Below, one piece after another: positions 51,358 through 60,618 of a stretch of DNA of 64,000 nucleotides. The position numbers and the translations under genes were made by a program. Within the stretch, counting starts at the first letter, position 1; each line of letters begins with the position of its first letter. This DNA comes from JAPPLB01 sp965204095 (lineage in GTDB: Bacteria; Acidobacteriota; Terriglobia; Bryobacterales; UBA6623), in assembly GCA_965204095.1 (NCBI GenBank), contig OZ241991.1:5952001-6016000 (forward strand). Direction: 5' to 3'. A model generated the notes under the pieces. It searched no databases, was not told the DNA's origin, and was given only the letters and a program-made list of their open reading frames with translations.

Positions 51358-52661
51358 GATGCGGCGGGGGATGCTGCGGCCTCAGGCCCGAAACGGCCGT
51401 TCAAAGTCACGTGGCAGGGAATACGAACGTAGCCGTAGACCGGCTTTCCATTGTGGGTCATCTGCAGCGTGAGCGCGTTGTCGACCTGGTCGCACACTTC
51501 CGCGCGACCGGGCGGCCCGTCGGTCACGGCCGGTGAAAACGAGAAGTTGCCGGGATAGAGTTCCGGCACGTCGAGCAGAAAGTCGACGGTGAGAGTTTCA
51601 CCGGGCCGCATCGGGGACAACTCCAGTCCGTCAAGAGCCGCGCCAAAGACGGCGAACTCGAGGCCGATGTGATTCCGCATGGTCAGCGCAAGGCCGGGCT
51701 TCGCGAGCGGTTCGTTCGCGCGAAAGCTGACCCGCAAGGTCAAGGGTTGCTGCGCCTCGATCAGCGAAGCCGTCCGGCCCTCAGCATCAAGCGCCGCCAT
51801 GCCGATGATCTCCGCGGACCCGTCCCCGCGGCGGGCATCGATGTTCAAGAGCCCTTCCACCGTTCGGGGGACCGGGGCGGCCGTGGCGCGGCCATTGCCG
51901 GACGCCGCCATGGGGCGCGAGCGGGCGGCCTCTTTCTCGGCCATGCGCGCGAGATAGCGGGCGGTGACTTCATCCACACGGCCGATAGCCTTGACGCGGC
52001 CTTCCTCAAGCCATACGGCCTGTTCCCCGATGGCCTTGATGTCGGCCATGCTGTGGGACACCAGCACGATCGTGACCTGCCGGGAGCGCATCTCGTGGAT
52101 CTTTCTCAAACAGCGCTGTCGAAAATAGTAGTCGCCAACCGCCAGGGCCTCGTCGACCAACAGGATCTCCGGGTCGGTGTGAATCGCCACCGCGAAAGCC
52201 AGCCTTACGAGCATCCCTGAAGAGTAGGTGTTGACCGGCCGATCGATGAACTCGCCGATCTCGGCGAAGCGGACGATGCCGGGGTAGCGCCTGTCGACTT
52301 CGGCCGAAGAAAGACCCATCAGGGTAGCGCTCAAGCGCACATTGTCGCGGCCGCTGAACTCGGGGTTGAATCCCGCCCCCAGCTCGAGCAGAGCGCCGAC
52401 CCGTCCCGAGGCACGGACCTTGCCGCGGGTCGGTTCGAGGATGCCGGCAGCCAGTTGCAGAGTCGTGCTTTTGCCGGAGCCGTTTTCGCCGATCAAGCAG
52501 AAGATCGATCCCCGCGGCACTTCGAACGATACATCGCGAAGCGCCCAGAAGTCGTGGTGATAGTTGCGATGGTGAAACGAAGCCAGCTCCTTGAGGCGAT
52601 CGAGCGGTGAGCGGTAGATGGCGTAGCTCTTCGAGACAGAATCGAATGCCAGCGCGGTCAC
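51354..52661 (-). CDS. wzt: Polysaccharide ABC exporter ATPase, Wzt-like
   Basis: 435 residues. ATPase domain (~1-250) with Walker A GENGSGKSTTLQLAAG, signature YSSGMLVRLAFAVAI, Walker B EILLVDEALAVGD and H-loop VLVSHS. From ~280 a C-terminal beta-sandwich (Wzt type, ARRGDGSAEIIGMAALDA ... PELYPGNFSFSPAV) binds glycan in related O-antigen exporters. It lies between the permease gene (14 bp upstream) and the glycosyltransferase fusion (4-bp overlap). Exports a cell-surface polysaccharide. Confidence 0.94.
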   Translation of the reverse strand: MTALAFDSVSKSYAIYRSPLDRLKELASFHHRNYHHDFWALRDVSFEVPRGSIFCLIGENGSGKSTTLQLAAGILEPTRGKVRASGRVGALLELGAGFNPEFSGRDNVRLSATLMGLSSAEVDRRYPGIVRFAEIGEFIDRPVNTYSSGMLVRLAFAVAIHTDPEILLVDEALAVGDYYFRQRCLRKIHEMRSRQVTIVLVSHSMADIKAIGEQAVWLEEGRVKAIGRVDEVTARYLARMAEKEAARSRPMAASGNGRATAAPVPRTVEGLLNIDARRGDGSAEIIGMAALDAEGRTASLIEAQQPLTLRVSFRANEPLAKPGLALTMRNHIGLEFAVFGAALDGLELSPMRPGETLTVDFLLDVPELYPGNFSFSPAVTDGPPGRAEVCDQVDNALTLQMTHNGKPVYGYVRIPCHVTLNGRFGPEAAASPAAS

Positions 52662-52675
52662 GAAGGGATCTCGTT

Positions 52676-53500
52676 TCAGAGAACGTCGGCAAAGCCGCGT
52701 TTGCTGTATCGAAAGAAGAGTCCTCCGAGAACGAAGGCAGACACGGCAAAGGCGGCGAAAGCGGCCCAGTCACTCCAAGCAGGGAGCGCATTGCCCAGGA
52801 AAGTTTCCCGGTAGGACCTCACCACGTACGTCATGGGATTGTAATGCAGGAGGAAGCGAAGCCGGCCGTCGAACTGATTGCGCAGGATGTCTTCGTAGAG
52901 GAAGATCGGAGTCAGCCAGAACCAGACGGTGAGCAGGACCGTCAGCACTTGCGCGGTGTCGCGCAGATACACGTGCAGCCCGGCGGCGAACCAGGAGAGC
53001 CCCACCGTGAGCATGCCCAACAGGACCAGCAGCGCCGGTATGACGATGATGGTCCAGCTCCACTGTCCCACCCACAACCCCGTCCCGACGAGGAGCAGCG
53101 CCAATCCCAGGAAGTGACTGATCAAGTTCGACAGAAAGATCGTCAGAGGCACGACTTCCGAAGGGAAGACGCTCTTCTTGATCAGGTTGGCGTACTCCGG
53201 CAGCGCTCCGGCCGATCTCTGAAGCGATTCCGAGAAAAGCAGCCACGGCAGCATGCCCGCGAACAGGAATAGCGGGTAGTTGTCAGTCACCTCGCCGGCC
53301 GGCAGCTTCACGCCAAAGGCATACATGAACACGAACGTGTAGATCCCGAGCAGGACGAGCGGGTGAATCAATCCCCAAAGCCAGCCGGCGACGGAGCCGA
53401 CGTAGCGCATCTCGAAGTCACGCCGCGCCAGTTGGTAGATCAGGCTGCGATTGCGCACCAGGATACGCAGGAAGTGGGTGCCCGGCAGATGCCCAGCCAT
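52676..53500 (-). CDS. wzm: Polysaccharide ABC exporter permease, Wzm-like
   Basis: 274-residue ABC-2 type membrane subunit with about six helices. The N-terminus YQLARRDFEMRYVGSVAGWLWGLIHPL and the C-terminal HYNPMTYVVRSYRETFLGN are standard for O-antigen/teichoic-acid exporters. First gene of the wzm-wzt-glycosyltransferase run. The polymer cannot be named from these genes alone. Confidence 0.94.
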   Translation of the reverse strand: MAGHLPGTHFLRILVRNRSLIYQLARRDFEMRYVGSVAGWLWGLIHPLVLLGIYTFVFMYAFGVKLPAGEVTDNYPLFLFAGMLPWLLFSESLQRSAGALPEYANLIKKSVFPSEVVPLTIFLSNLISHFLGLALLLVGTGLWVGQWSWTIIVIPALLVLLGMLTVGLSWFAAGLHVYLRDTAQVLTVLLTVWFWLTPIFLYEDILRNQFDGRLRFLLHYNPMTYVVRSYRETFLGNALPAWSDWAAFAAFAVSAFVLGGLFFRYSKRGFADVL

Positions 53501-53836
53501 CGTATCGGACTGTATCGGCTCAGCCGGGGGCTGTCAAACCGTGATCCGTTCGCAGGCGCGCCGTCCGCCCGCCCGAGCGCCTCACCAAGGTTGATGCAGT
53601 CAGGCACCCAGAGGGCACCCGCGCGCTCCCAGGAGTCCGTTTTTGTGTCGGAAAGAAGGGATGATCTACGCCGGTTCATGAGACGAAGCGTCGATGAGGG
53701 AGAGGGTCAATGGAGGGGAGGGGGGCGGCCAGGAGGGCCGCTTGCGGCAGCGCCGCCGGGAACGATGGTCTGTTATTCTGCACATTGCGTATCAGCGGAT
53801 AACCCTGGCGCCGGGTTGCTCCCAGGGTCTGCGGGG
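53501..53836. other. Gene-poor region before composite element N
   Basis: 336 bp. No homology-bearing frame. It must hold the wzm promoter on the minus strand; no clear -35/-10 seen. Confidence 0.5.
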
Positions 53837-54125
53837 CTAGCCTGCATTTCTCACCACATGACGGCCGGAGCACGGGAGAAAAAGGCCGTGATTCGTGTTT
53901 CGTGTCTCGTGATTCGTGAAAACCATGGGAGGGGGTCTGGTTCGCTCCAGAAGAAATGTCTGGGGGACAGTGAACCGGAAAGGCCGTGTTTCTTGACCCG
54001 AGGAGTGAAGGAGGCGATTTGTCAAGCACGCCTGCGCGCGCCTTTTTCCTCCGCCCGGCTCGCGCCTCGTCCTGACGGCCCTCTCACGCACTTCGCCTCG
54101 CCACGTGTTGAGAAATGCAGGCCAG
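53837..54125 (-). mobile_element. Composite element N: MITE ends with heptamer array
   Basis: CTAG and left end CCTGCATTTCTCACCAC, then a TCGTG heptamer array (53885-53925), the GCTCCAGAAGAAATGTCTG module, and a right arm that carries the same 24-bp insert as copy A (here as CTTTTTCCTCCGCCCGG), ending GTTGAGAAATGCAGG with CCAG flank. Confidence 0.75.
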
Positions 54126-54183
54126 GTAAGGGCCACAACAGATCCGCTGATTCGTGCGTTCCGGCACCCGAGGAGAGATCCAC

Positions 54184-55551
54184 ATGCGAATCGCGATAGC
54201 CCTGCTGGTCCTGACAGTCGCTCCGACTGCCCTGTCAAACGAAAAACTCCCCCTACTCACACAACCGATCGTCTACGACCATACAAATCTGTACGAAGAA
54301 GTATCGCCGAAGGTCTTCAAAGTATTCGTGGACAAGGGGTACGGCTCCGGGTTCCTGATCGATGGCCGTGGTCTCGTAGCCACCAACCACCATGTCATAG
54401 CGAACACGCGATTTCTCGCGGTTCAGGTCTCCGAAGACCTTGTCGTGCCCGCCGAGATCATCGTGTCGAGCGCACGATACGATTTGGGGATCATCAAGAT
54501 CGGAGAGCGGCATGTGAACGGCGTCGAGCCGCTTTCGTTCCTGTCGAAAGAAGAAGAGGATGCTTTCAGGGAGGGGACACCGGTCGTAGCTTTCGGGTCT
54601 CCATTGGGAACGACATCGTTGGCGACGCAGGGAATCATCTCGAAGATCGAGGAAGCTTCGATGTTCGGTGACTTCCTGATCAAATCCGGCAACTCGGGCG
54701 GGCCGGTAGTGAACCATGAGGGTCGAGTGGTCGGTGTCAGCACCTATGGCCTGGATGACATCGCCGGAGCCGTCCGTGCCGGTTACCTGAGGAAGCTCCT
54801 GGAGGATATCGAAGATGATGACATCGCCATGCTTCCGATAGACGATGAGCCGCTCCGTTGGTTGCCGGCCGAACGCTATCCGACAGAGGTTCTCAAAGAA
54901 AAGATCATGGAGCCTTGGGACAAGAGTGCGCTGTTGTATGGAACCAAGAATGCCAGCCTCAAGTTCAGTGTTTCCATCCTGACGCCGGTTGCCATTGGTC
55001 AATTGCAAACCGAGGATCAATTGAAGCAAGCCGAAAACAGATACAAGCGACGGGGACGCAAGATTCATGACGAGTCTTACCATGCCGTGGACGAGATGTT
55101 TTACGAGTGGCACCGTGACGCCGCCGCAGAGCTTGCGATGGCCGTGACCGTTATTGTCATGCCGAAAAAGACCGAAACCTGGGGAAGCATATTGGCGCAA
55201 GGGATCATGTCGGGGATTTCGCCGGGCCTTACCACTACGAGATCGTACAAGTACAGGGGCGAGTTCTATGACCTGAGGATTTTCAGGGATGGCGAGGAGA
55301 TCGAACCGGTATATCCCGGGCGCGTTCTGGAAGAGATGGATGTCAAAGTCCCCATGATCACATTCATGGACGAGGCCTATGCCGGCATGTACAGGTATCA
55401 CCCGGAAGACTTCATGAAAGGTTCCAAGTTCGAGTTCAACATCTACGAGGCACGGAACCCGGAGAAGCCCCACAACACCAAGGTCTTTCTGTCAGGTGAC
55501 GATACGATCCGCAAGATCCGATCCGACTTCGAGGGTGTTCTGAAACAGTAA
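54184..55551 (+). CDS. Exported trypsin-like serine protease (S1C/DegP type)
   Basis: 455 residues. Signal peptide (IALLVLTVAPTALS), then a chymotrypsin-fold protease: His in LVATNHHVI, Asp in ARYDLGIIKI, and Ser in IKSGNSGGPVV, so the catalytic triad is complete. No PDZ domain; the C-terminal ~240 residues (from LLPIDDEPLRWLPAE) have no match I recognise. ATG at 54184 has GAGGAG upstream. Periplasmic or surface protease of unknown target. Confidence 0.86.
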   Translation: MRIAIALLVLTVAPTALSNEKLPLLTQPIVYDHTNLYEEVSPKVFKVFVDKGYGSGFLIDGRGLVATNHHVIANTRFLAVQVSEDLVVPAEIIVSSARYDLGIIKIGERHVNGVEPLSFLSKEEEDAFREGTPVVAFGSPLGTTSLATQGIISKIEEASMFGDFLIKSGNSGGPVVNHEGRVVGVSTYGLDDIAGAVRAGYLRKLLEDIEDDDIAMLPIDDEPLRWLPAERYPTEVLKEKIMEPWDKSALLYGTKNASLKFSVSILTPVAIGQLQTEDQLKQAENRYKRRGRKIHDESYHAVDEMFYEWHRDAAAELAMAVTVIVMPKKTETWGSILAQGIMSGISPGLTTTRSYKYRGEFYDLRIFRDGEEIEPVYPGRVLEEMDVKVPMITFMDEAYAGMYRYHPEDFMKGSKFEFNIYEARNPEKPHNTKVFLSGDDTIRKIRSDFEGVLKQ

Positions 55552-55695
55552 GGCCTTCAGGTCTTTCGATATCGATGTGCTTGCAAGACGAGCAAAAAGA
55601 CGGTGCGCCACGGGCTTTCCTGGGTAAAGCGTTTGCGGATACCTGGCGTGAGATGCAGAGACACGAGTTGTCCCCCCCCAGCCGAGGTCAGGGTG

Positions 55696-56978
55696 TCAGG
55701 CTACCGTGCTACCGTTGGCCACCTGTGCGGCGCGCTGCATGATGGCCTTGTCGACCAAGCCGCGAACAAGAGAATCCATGCCGAGATTTCGTATCCGAGC
55801 TGAAAACGCCAAAGGGCCTAGTTCAACGAATAGTTTGCCGACGAGTTCATCAGCATAGCTGCTAGACACCAAAAGAACTCCAGTCCAATCAAGCAGCAAT
55901 GGCTTCGTGGGCTCTGCTCTCAGAAGGTTCATGCACTTTGTTCGCAACTGTCGCCCAGCAAGCCTTGATCCGAACCCTGTGGATTCATCACTTAGCTTGA
56001 GTGAGAGGGCAGCCCCGGCTTTAGTCTCGTAATGCATCTCGATAATATCTCCAGGGTCGTGCGGCTTGCCGTCGACTCCGAGCGCCTCTGCCAAGTCGAA
56101 CTGCTTGTCGGTGCGTAGTTCAGCGTAGACGACCGTGCCCTGTAGCGATTCTTTTCTAGTATAGACTCTCGAGGTTGGGCTTCCGTCCGTCTGGTTGGTT
56201 CGAACCACGATCTGTGTCTGTCCCGATGTAATTTCAAACAATCCCCACGACTTCGTAGCGATACGCATGGTTCCCGCAATGCCGTTACCTTGGCAGCATC
56301 AGGATCCCGCGTTATCCCAGCTTTCATTGCTTCATCAATGGCTTGAGCATCAGTTTGCAGGCTCGGGTGCCCCTCGCGCAGTGACGCCAGGATACCTCTT
56401 CCAGAATCGGAGACACCGAACGCTACCTTGTGAGAATCTCTGAACGTGCTGACATGAATGATCCCGCCTTCCTTGCACATCGCGTGATTGAGCACGTTGT
56501 CGGTGATCTCGTTGATCGACCATTCCAATCCGGCGATGATGCGGCGATCCAAAATCATGTTGCGCATCACGATGTCCATTAACATGTTCACGAGCGCCTG
56601 CTGCTGTTCAAAATCAGTGAAGCGCTGTGAGGCCATATGCCGGTCATGCACGGTGTCGCTCTTCTGAAAACGTTCGGGTTCCAGCAAGTGAGCCCAGTTC
56701 GTGTTGAGGAAAAGCCGCTCAAGTTTGGTATCCTCCGGCAGACTGATAGATATATCGATAGTGTCTCGTCGCAACGTGTCTGCACTTGAGAGAATCGAGA
56801 GCATTCCGCTAGGGAAAGCCGCCTGACATTTTGAGAAATCAAGAACCATATCCTGGTAGCCGCGTTTCAGGCAGTCGTGGACGCACCACATGAACTCACG
56901 GTGGGCACGCTCGTTGACACTGCCCACGAAGCGTATATTATTGTCTTCGCGAACTACGACGCGTGGTTTCGTAGGCAT
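55696..56978 (-). pseudogene. STAS-HATPase-DUF4325 regulator with a frameshift
   Basis: Reading from ATG 56978: a STAS-like N-terminal domain (residues ~1-115, DMVLDFSKCQAAFPSGMLSIL), a GHKL ATPase domain with N-box WSINEITDNVLNHA and G-box GVSDSGRGI, then frame loss near 56,285-56,291. The -1 frame continues without interruption (KGNGIAGTMRIATKSWGLFEI, containing the G-N-G of the ATP lid) into a DUF4325 STAS-like domain that ends at 55696. One missing base explains both frames. It could be a true pseudogene or a sequencing error. The architecture suggests a one-polypeptide anti-sigma-type switch. Confidence 0.8.
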
Positions 56979-57421
56979 GACTGTCCATCCCAGCACTCTA
57001 GCGCAAGCCAAAGCAGACGCTTACGATCAAGCTGGCAAACGAGGTCAATATAGCAATCTTAGCTAGCCCGGCAGTTGTCTTTGAGTCCCATTGTTCGAGT
57101 AACTTCTCGGCAGCAGGAAACGACATCCCCGACTGGTACTTGATGAAGAAACAATTGTCCCTCCGTCCGTGTGCGGATCATTCAAGCGAGAAACATCTGG
57201 ATCGGTGTCAACGCCGCTTGATCAGGAGGATGTTTCAAGTCAAAACAACGTGGACCACACATCGAACACATTCATGAACAGCGGAAACCAGCGGCTCTCG
57301 GCCACCATCCGTTCCTCGCGTTCCCAGAAGTGAAGCGTTCGTGCCGTCCAGCCATAACCGAAGCCGTAGCTCATCGGATTCGAGTACTCTTCGAACACCT
57401 GGGCGGTGGGATAGCGGTTGT

Positions 57422-57460
57422 ATCCCTCGACACCGCTCGCATGGTGTCGAGGGATTTTTT
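57422..57460 (+). terminator. Perfect hairpin followed by six Ts
   Basis: Stem ATCCCTCGACACC/GGTGTCGAGGGAT, 13 bp with no mismatch, 8-base loop, then TTTTTT on the plus strand. It has the form of a Rho-independent terminator, but no plus-strand gene reads into it. It lies inside the minus-strand pseudogene. Confidence 0.4.
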
Positions 57461-57558
57461 ACGGACGGCCGCGGCTCGGCTCACCCACCCGGCGCGCTGC
57501 TCGCACGATCCGTAAGACTCCAGCGCCTTGCGCAGATAGTAGGCGTGGCGCACGGGCG

Positions 57559-57743
57559 CTAGCCTGCATTTCTCACCACCCGACGGTCGAAGCACACGAC
57601 ACGACCGCCAGGACTTCGTTGCGCTTGCTTGCCGTGCTCAACGTACGGTTCGAGTACGCCTGCGCGCGCCAAGCGGCTCGCGCCTCGTCCTGACGGCCCT
57701 CTCACACACTTCGCCTCGCCGCGTGGTGAGAAATACGGGCTAG
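57559..57743 (-). mobile_element. MITE-like repeat, copy O, inserted in a gene
   Basis: 185 bp, CTAG on both sides, reverse orientation. Its removal together with one CTAG gives an open reading frame continuous on both sides, which is direct evidence for insertion with a 4-bp target duplication. Confidence 0.9.
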
Positions 57744-58190
57744 GTACAACGCCGGCCCCCACTCCTCATCGGCGGCTCGAACGGTGAGCGACACGGTGCT
57801 TTCCCCGGCGCATTCCACCGCCACCTGATGGGGGCCTGCCGGTCGCCTCTCAACCTGGAATTCCAGAGATCCCGCCGGAAGGCCCGCCCGTGCAAGAATC
57901 CGCGACACGTCTTCGCGCGCGACCGCCTCGACGGCCGAACGCGTGACCGGCAACTCGAAGCCGAACCCGCCGAGGGGCGCCGCCAACAACAAGATCGCTG
58001 TGCGCAAAGCCACGGAAGCGAGCCGTCCCATGTGATACGCTTGGTTTTCAGGGTACGTCTGCGGTTTCGTTACCGAGTCTATTTCATTTCGACAACCGGA
58101 ATTCACTCACAGGCCGGTAACATCGCGGCAAACGATCAGCGGCGCGCGCCGCTCGAAGCGCGCCGTGGCCGCACGGCTCTTCCCGACACC

Positions 58191-60143
58191 ATGCCGAATC
58201 CCGTTCCCGAGGGCAGTCTGCGAAACGAGATTCCGGCCACGCCGACATCTCTCGGCGAGGCGCTTTGGCACCTGGTCTCTCATCCCTATGAACTGCTCGT
58301 CCGGCGCTGGAACTGGAAGTCAGCTCTGCTCAGCGCCTTGCTGCGCGGCGGAATCTATTTCTTCGTCAACCTCAAGGTCGGCCTGGCGGCCGCTTCCGCA
58401 GCGATGTTGACCGAGTGGAGCTATCGCGTTCTGACCGCCGGCGCGCTCGCCTCGGCGACGCAATCGCTTCGGCTGGTCAAGCCTGCCTGGCAGGGCGCCG
58501 TGGCCGTCGCGGTTCTCATCCCGCTGGTGAGCCACAGTCTGGAATATCTCGTTCACTGGCTGCGCGGCACCGCGGCGCTCAACGCCAGCATAGCGGCCTC
58601 CATCGCCTTCACCGTGGTGTCGTACTGCTTCCAGTTCTTCATCATGCGACAAGACGTTTTGATCGTCGGGCCGGGCAGCGGCTCTCTCATGAGCGACCTC
58701 GCCCGCCTGCCCGGCACGATTCTCGGCATCCTCGCCGCCCCATTCCGGATGCTGACCCGCGCGCTGTGCGTTCCGGTTTTCTTCCTGCTGCCGCTGCAGG
58801 CCGCCACGGACGCCGCGCCCCCGCGTCTCCCGAACGTCCTGTTCATCACCATCGACACCCTCCGCGCCGACCATCTCTCCTGCTACGGCTATCACCTCAA
58901 AACCACCCCGAACATCGACCGGCTCGCCGAGCAGGGCGTGCGCTATGAGCACGCCTACACGGTCACGTCGCGCACCGGCCCCTCCCATTACTCGATGTTC
59001 ACGAGCCGCTACCCTCAGGAGCACGGCGCGAAGCTCAACGGTTTCGCCGTCGCCGAGAACACCAAGTTCCTGTTCCTGCCGCAGATCCTGCGCCGCTTCG
59101 GCTACAAGACCGGCGCTTTCGTGAGCGCCTGGCCCCTCACCGCCCACCTGACGCAACTGGACCGATGGTTCGACACCTACGACGAGGAATTGAACCGCAC
59201 CTACCAATACATCAACTCCAGCCGCTGGGCCGAGGATGTCACACCGAAAGCCATCTCGTGGCTGGAAGCGCATGACACCAAAGATCCGTTCTTTCTCTGG
59301 GTGCACTATTTCGATCCGCACTCGCCCTACGATCTGCGCGAGGGATTCGAGGCGAGCGAGCCGAGCGGCAACCCCGACCGCTGGGCGCCCCACGGCGGGC
59401 GCGAGCGCGTCGAGCTCATCCGAACCTACGATTCCGAAGTCCGCTACACCGATCACCACCTCCAGAAGCTGTTCGACGCTCTCGACAAAAGGCAACTGAC
59501 CGACTCGACGCTCGTTGTTCTCACATCCGACCACGGCGAGTGCCTGGGCGAATTCGGATTTCGAGGGCACGGCAGCCAATCGTTCGAGAACATCCTCCAC
59601 GTGCCGCTGATCCTTCGATGGCCCGGCACGTTGCCCGAAGGCAGAGTGGTCCGGCAACGCGTTACGCTGCTGGACTTGGCGCCGACCATCATCGACCTGA
59701 CGGTGCGCCGCAGCCAGCCGGACCAGAAGATCCCCGCGACGTTCGCCGGCCGCAGCCTGGCCGGCCACCTATTCGAAGAGCGCAAGCTGCTCGAGCAGCC
59801 GGTCCATTTCGCGGTCTACTCGGGGCAGAAATGGATCGCCCCCAAGTGGATCTCCTGGCTGTGGCTCTGGCGCGGCGAACTGGATTTTCCGTTGCGCATG
59901 GGACGCATCTTCCAAGACCGCAAGTTCACCTGGACGGAGAACGAGGACGAGCTGCGCGTCGTCGACCTCAAGACCGATCCGCTGGAGCTCGAGCCGCGCA
60001 TTCTCGGTGACGACAGCCCGGTCTACGAGAAAGAAACCGCCCGGCTGGCGAGATGGTACGAGGCTACCGCCCTGACCGAAGGCGAGTCTCAAATGACCGA
60101 AGCGGACCGCAACGCCCTCAGGAGCCTCGGCTATCTCCAGTAG
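58191..60143 (+). CDS. Membrane-anchored sulfatase-family (alkaline phosphatase superfamily) protein
   Basis: 650 residues. The N-terminal ~190 residues contain several membrane helices. The catalytic domain starts near residue 212 (PNVLFITIDTLRADHLSCYGY, metal-binding Asp) and continues to the C-terminus with TSDHGECLGE. The sequence at the sulfatase formylglycine site is T-G-P-S-H where sulfatases have C/S-x-P-S-R, so it probably acts as a phosphatase or phosphotransferase of that superfamily with Thr as nucleophile. ATG 58191 was chosen over an upstream in-frame ATG in the repeat-proximal region. A remnant of a second copy lies at 62138. Confidence 0.85.
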   Translation: MPNPVPEGSLRNEIPATPTSLGEALWHLVSHPYELLVRRWNWKSALLSALLRGGIYFFVNLKVGLAAASAAMLTEWSYRVLTAGALASATQSLRLVKPAWQGAVAVAVLIPLVSHSLEYLVHWLRGTAALNASIAASIAFTVVSYCFQFFIMRQDVLIVGPGSGSLMSDLARLPGTILGILAAPFRMLTRALCVPVFFLLPLQAATDAAPPRLPNVLFITIDTLRADHLSCYGYHLKTTPNIDRLAEQGVRYEHAYTVTSRTGPSHYSMFTSRYPQEHGAKLNGFAVAENTKFLFLPQILRRFGYKTGAFVSAWPLTAHLTQLDRWFDTYDEELNRTYQYINSSRWAEDVTPKAISWLEAHDTKDPFFLWVHYFDPHSPYDLREGFEASEPSGNPDRWAPHGGRERVELIRTYDSEVRYTDHHLQKLFDALDKRQLTDSTLVVLTSDHGECLGEFGFRGHGSQSFENILHVPLILRWPGTLPEGRVVRQRVTLLDLAPTIIDLTVRRSQPDQKIPATFAGRSLAGHLFEERKLLEQPVHFAVYSGQKWIAPKWISWLWLWRGELDFPLRMGRIFQDRKFTWTENEDELRVVDLKTDPLELEPRILGDDSPVYEKETARLARWYEATALTEGESQMTEADRNALRSLGYLQ

Positions 60144-60272
60144 GGGCCGACGCCAAAGGGACGACCCCCACTCTTTCCAACCAGAAGGGATTCTGGCGCC
60201 ACCCTTGGCACTCAGCAATGTGTTTGCGTTCCTCGTCTCTTCCGCCACTCACGCCATCCATCCCGAAATGCT

Positions 60273-60483
60273 TTAGCCTGCCTTTCTCACCACCCGACGG
60301 TCGAAGCACACGATAAAAAAGGCAGTGGATAGTGGATAGTTTTTAGTTGTTAGTGGAAAACCTTACAGGCCACACCTGCGCGCTCCAAGCGGCTCGCGCC
60401 TTTTTCCTCCGCCCGGCTTGCGCCTCGTCCTGGCGGCCCTCTCACGCACTTCGCCTCGCCGCGTGGTGAGAAATACAGGCTGG
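60273..60483 (-). mobile_element. Composite element P
   Basis: TTAG and left end CCTGCCTTTCTCACCACCCG, then an AGTGGAT-type heptamer array (60316-60355), then the 24-bp insert (CTTTTTCCTCCGCCCGG) and the MITE right arm ending GGTGAGAAATACAGG, flank CTGG. Lies between the sulfatase-family gene and fic. Confidence 0.72.
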
Positions 60484-60618
60484 CAACGATCGCCGCGCCC
60501 GTCGATCTACGGGGTCTCTCAAGGGGACTTCAAACCGGACATGATCGAACCGACTCCACACTCCAACATCATCGCAAATAGCTGATACTATTTACCATAG
60601 AACGAACTGAAGAGGGTC

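Larger units (their letters stand above)
57240..58031 (-). pseudogene. Exported protein gene split by MITE copy O and by a 1-base loss
   Basis: From ATG 58031: signal peptide (TAILLLAAPLGGFGFELPV) and EWGPALYL, cut at CTAG by copy O (57559-57743). Removing the repeat with one CTAG restores the frame (...ALYLAPVRHAYYLRKALESYG...). Near 57460 the frame is lost again, at a run of six A on the coding strand. One more A there would join KK to IPRHHASGVEGYNRYPTAQVF and the final MSYGFGYGWTARTLHFWERE...WSTLF, with a TGA at 57240-57242. No homologue recognised. Confidence 0.7.

Noticed and set aside
49054..51432. 792-codon plus-strand open frame
   Set aside because: Antisense to the glycosyltransferase fusion, no homology, composition typical of a GC-rich shadow frame.
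58320..59768. 482-codon minus-strand open frame
   Set aside because: Antisense to the sulfatase-family gene; no homology.
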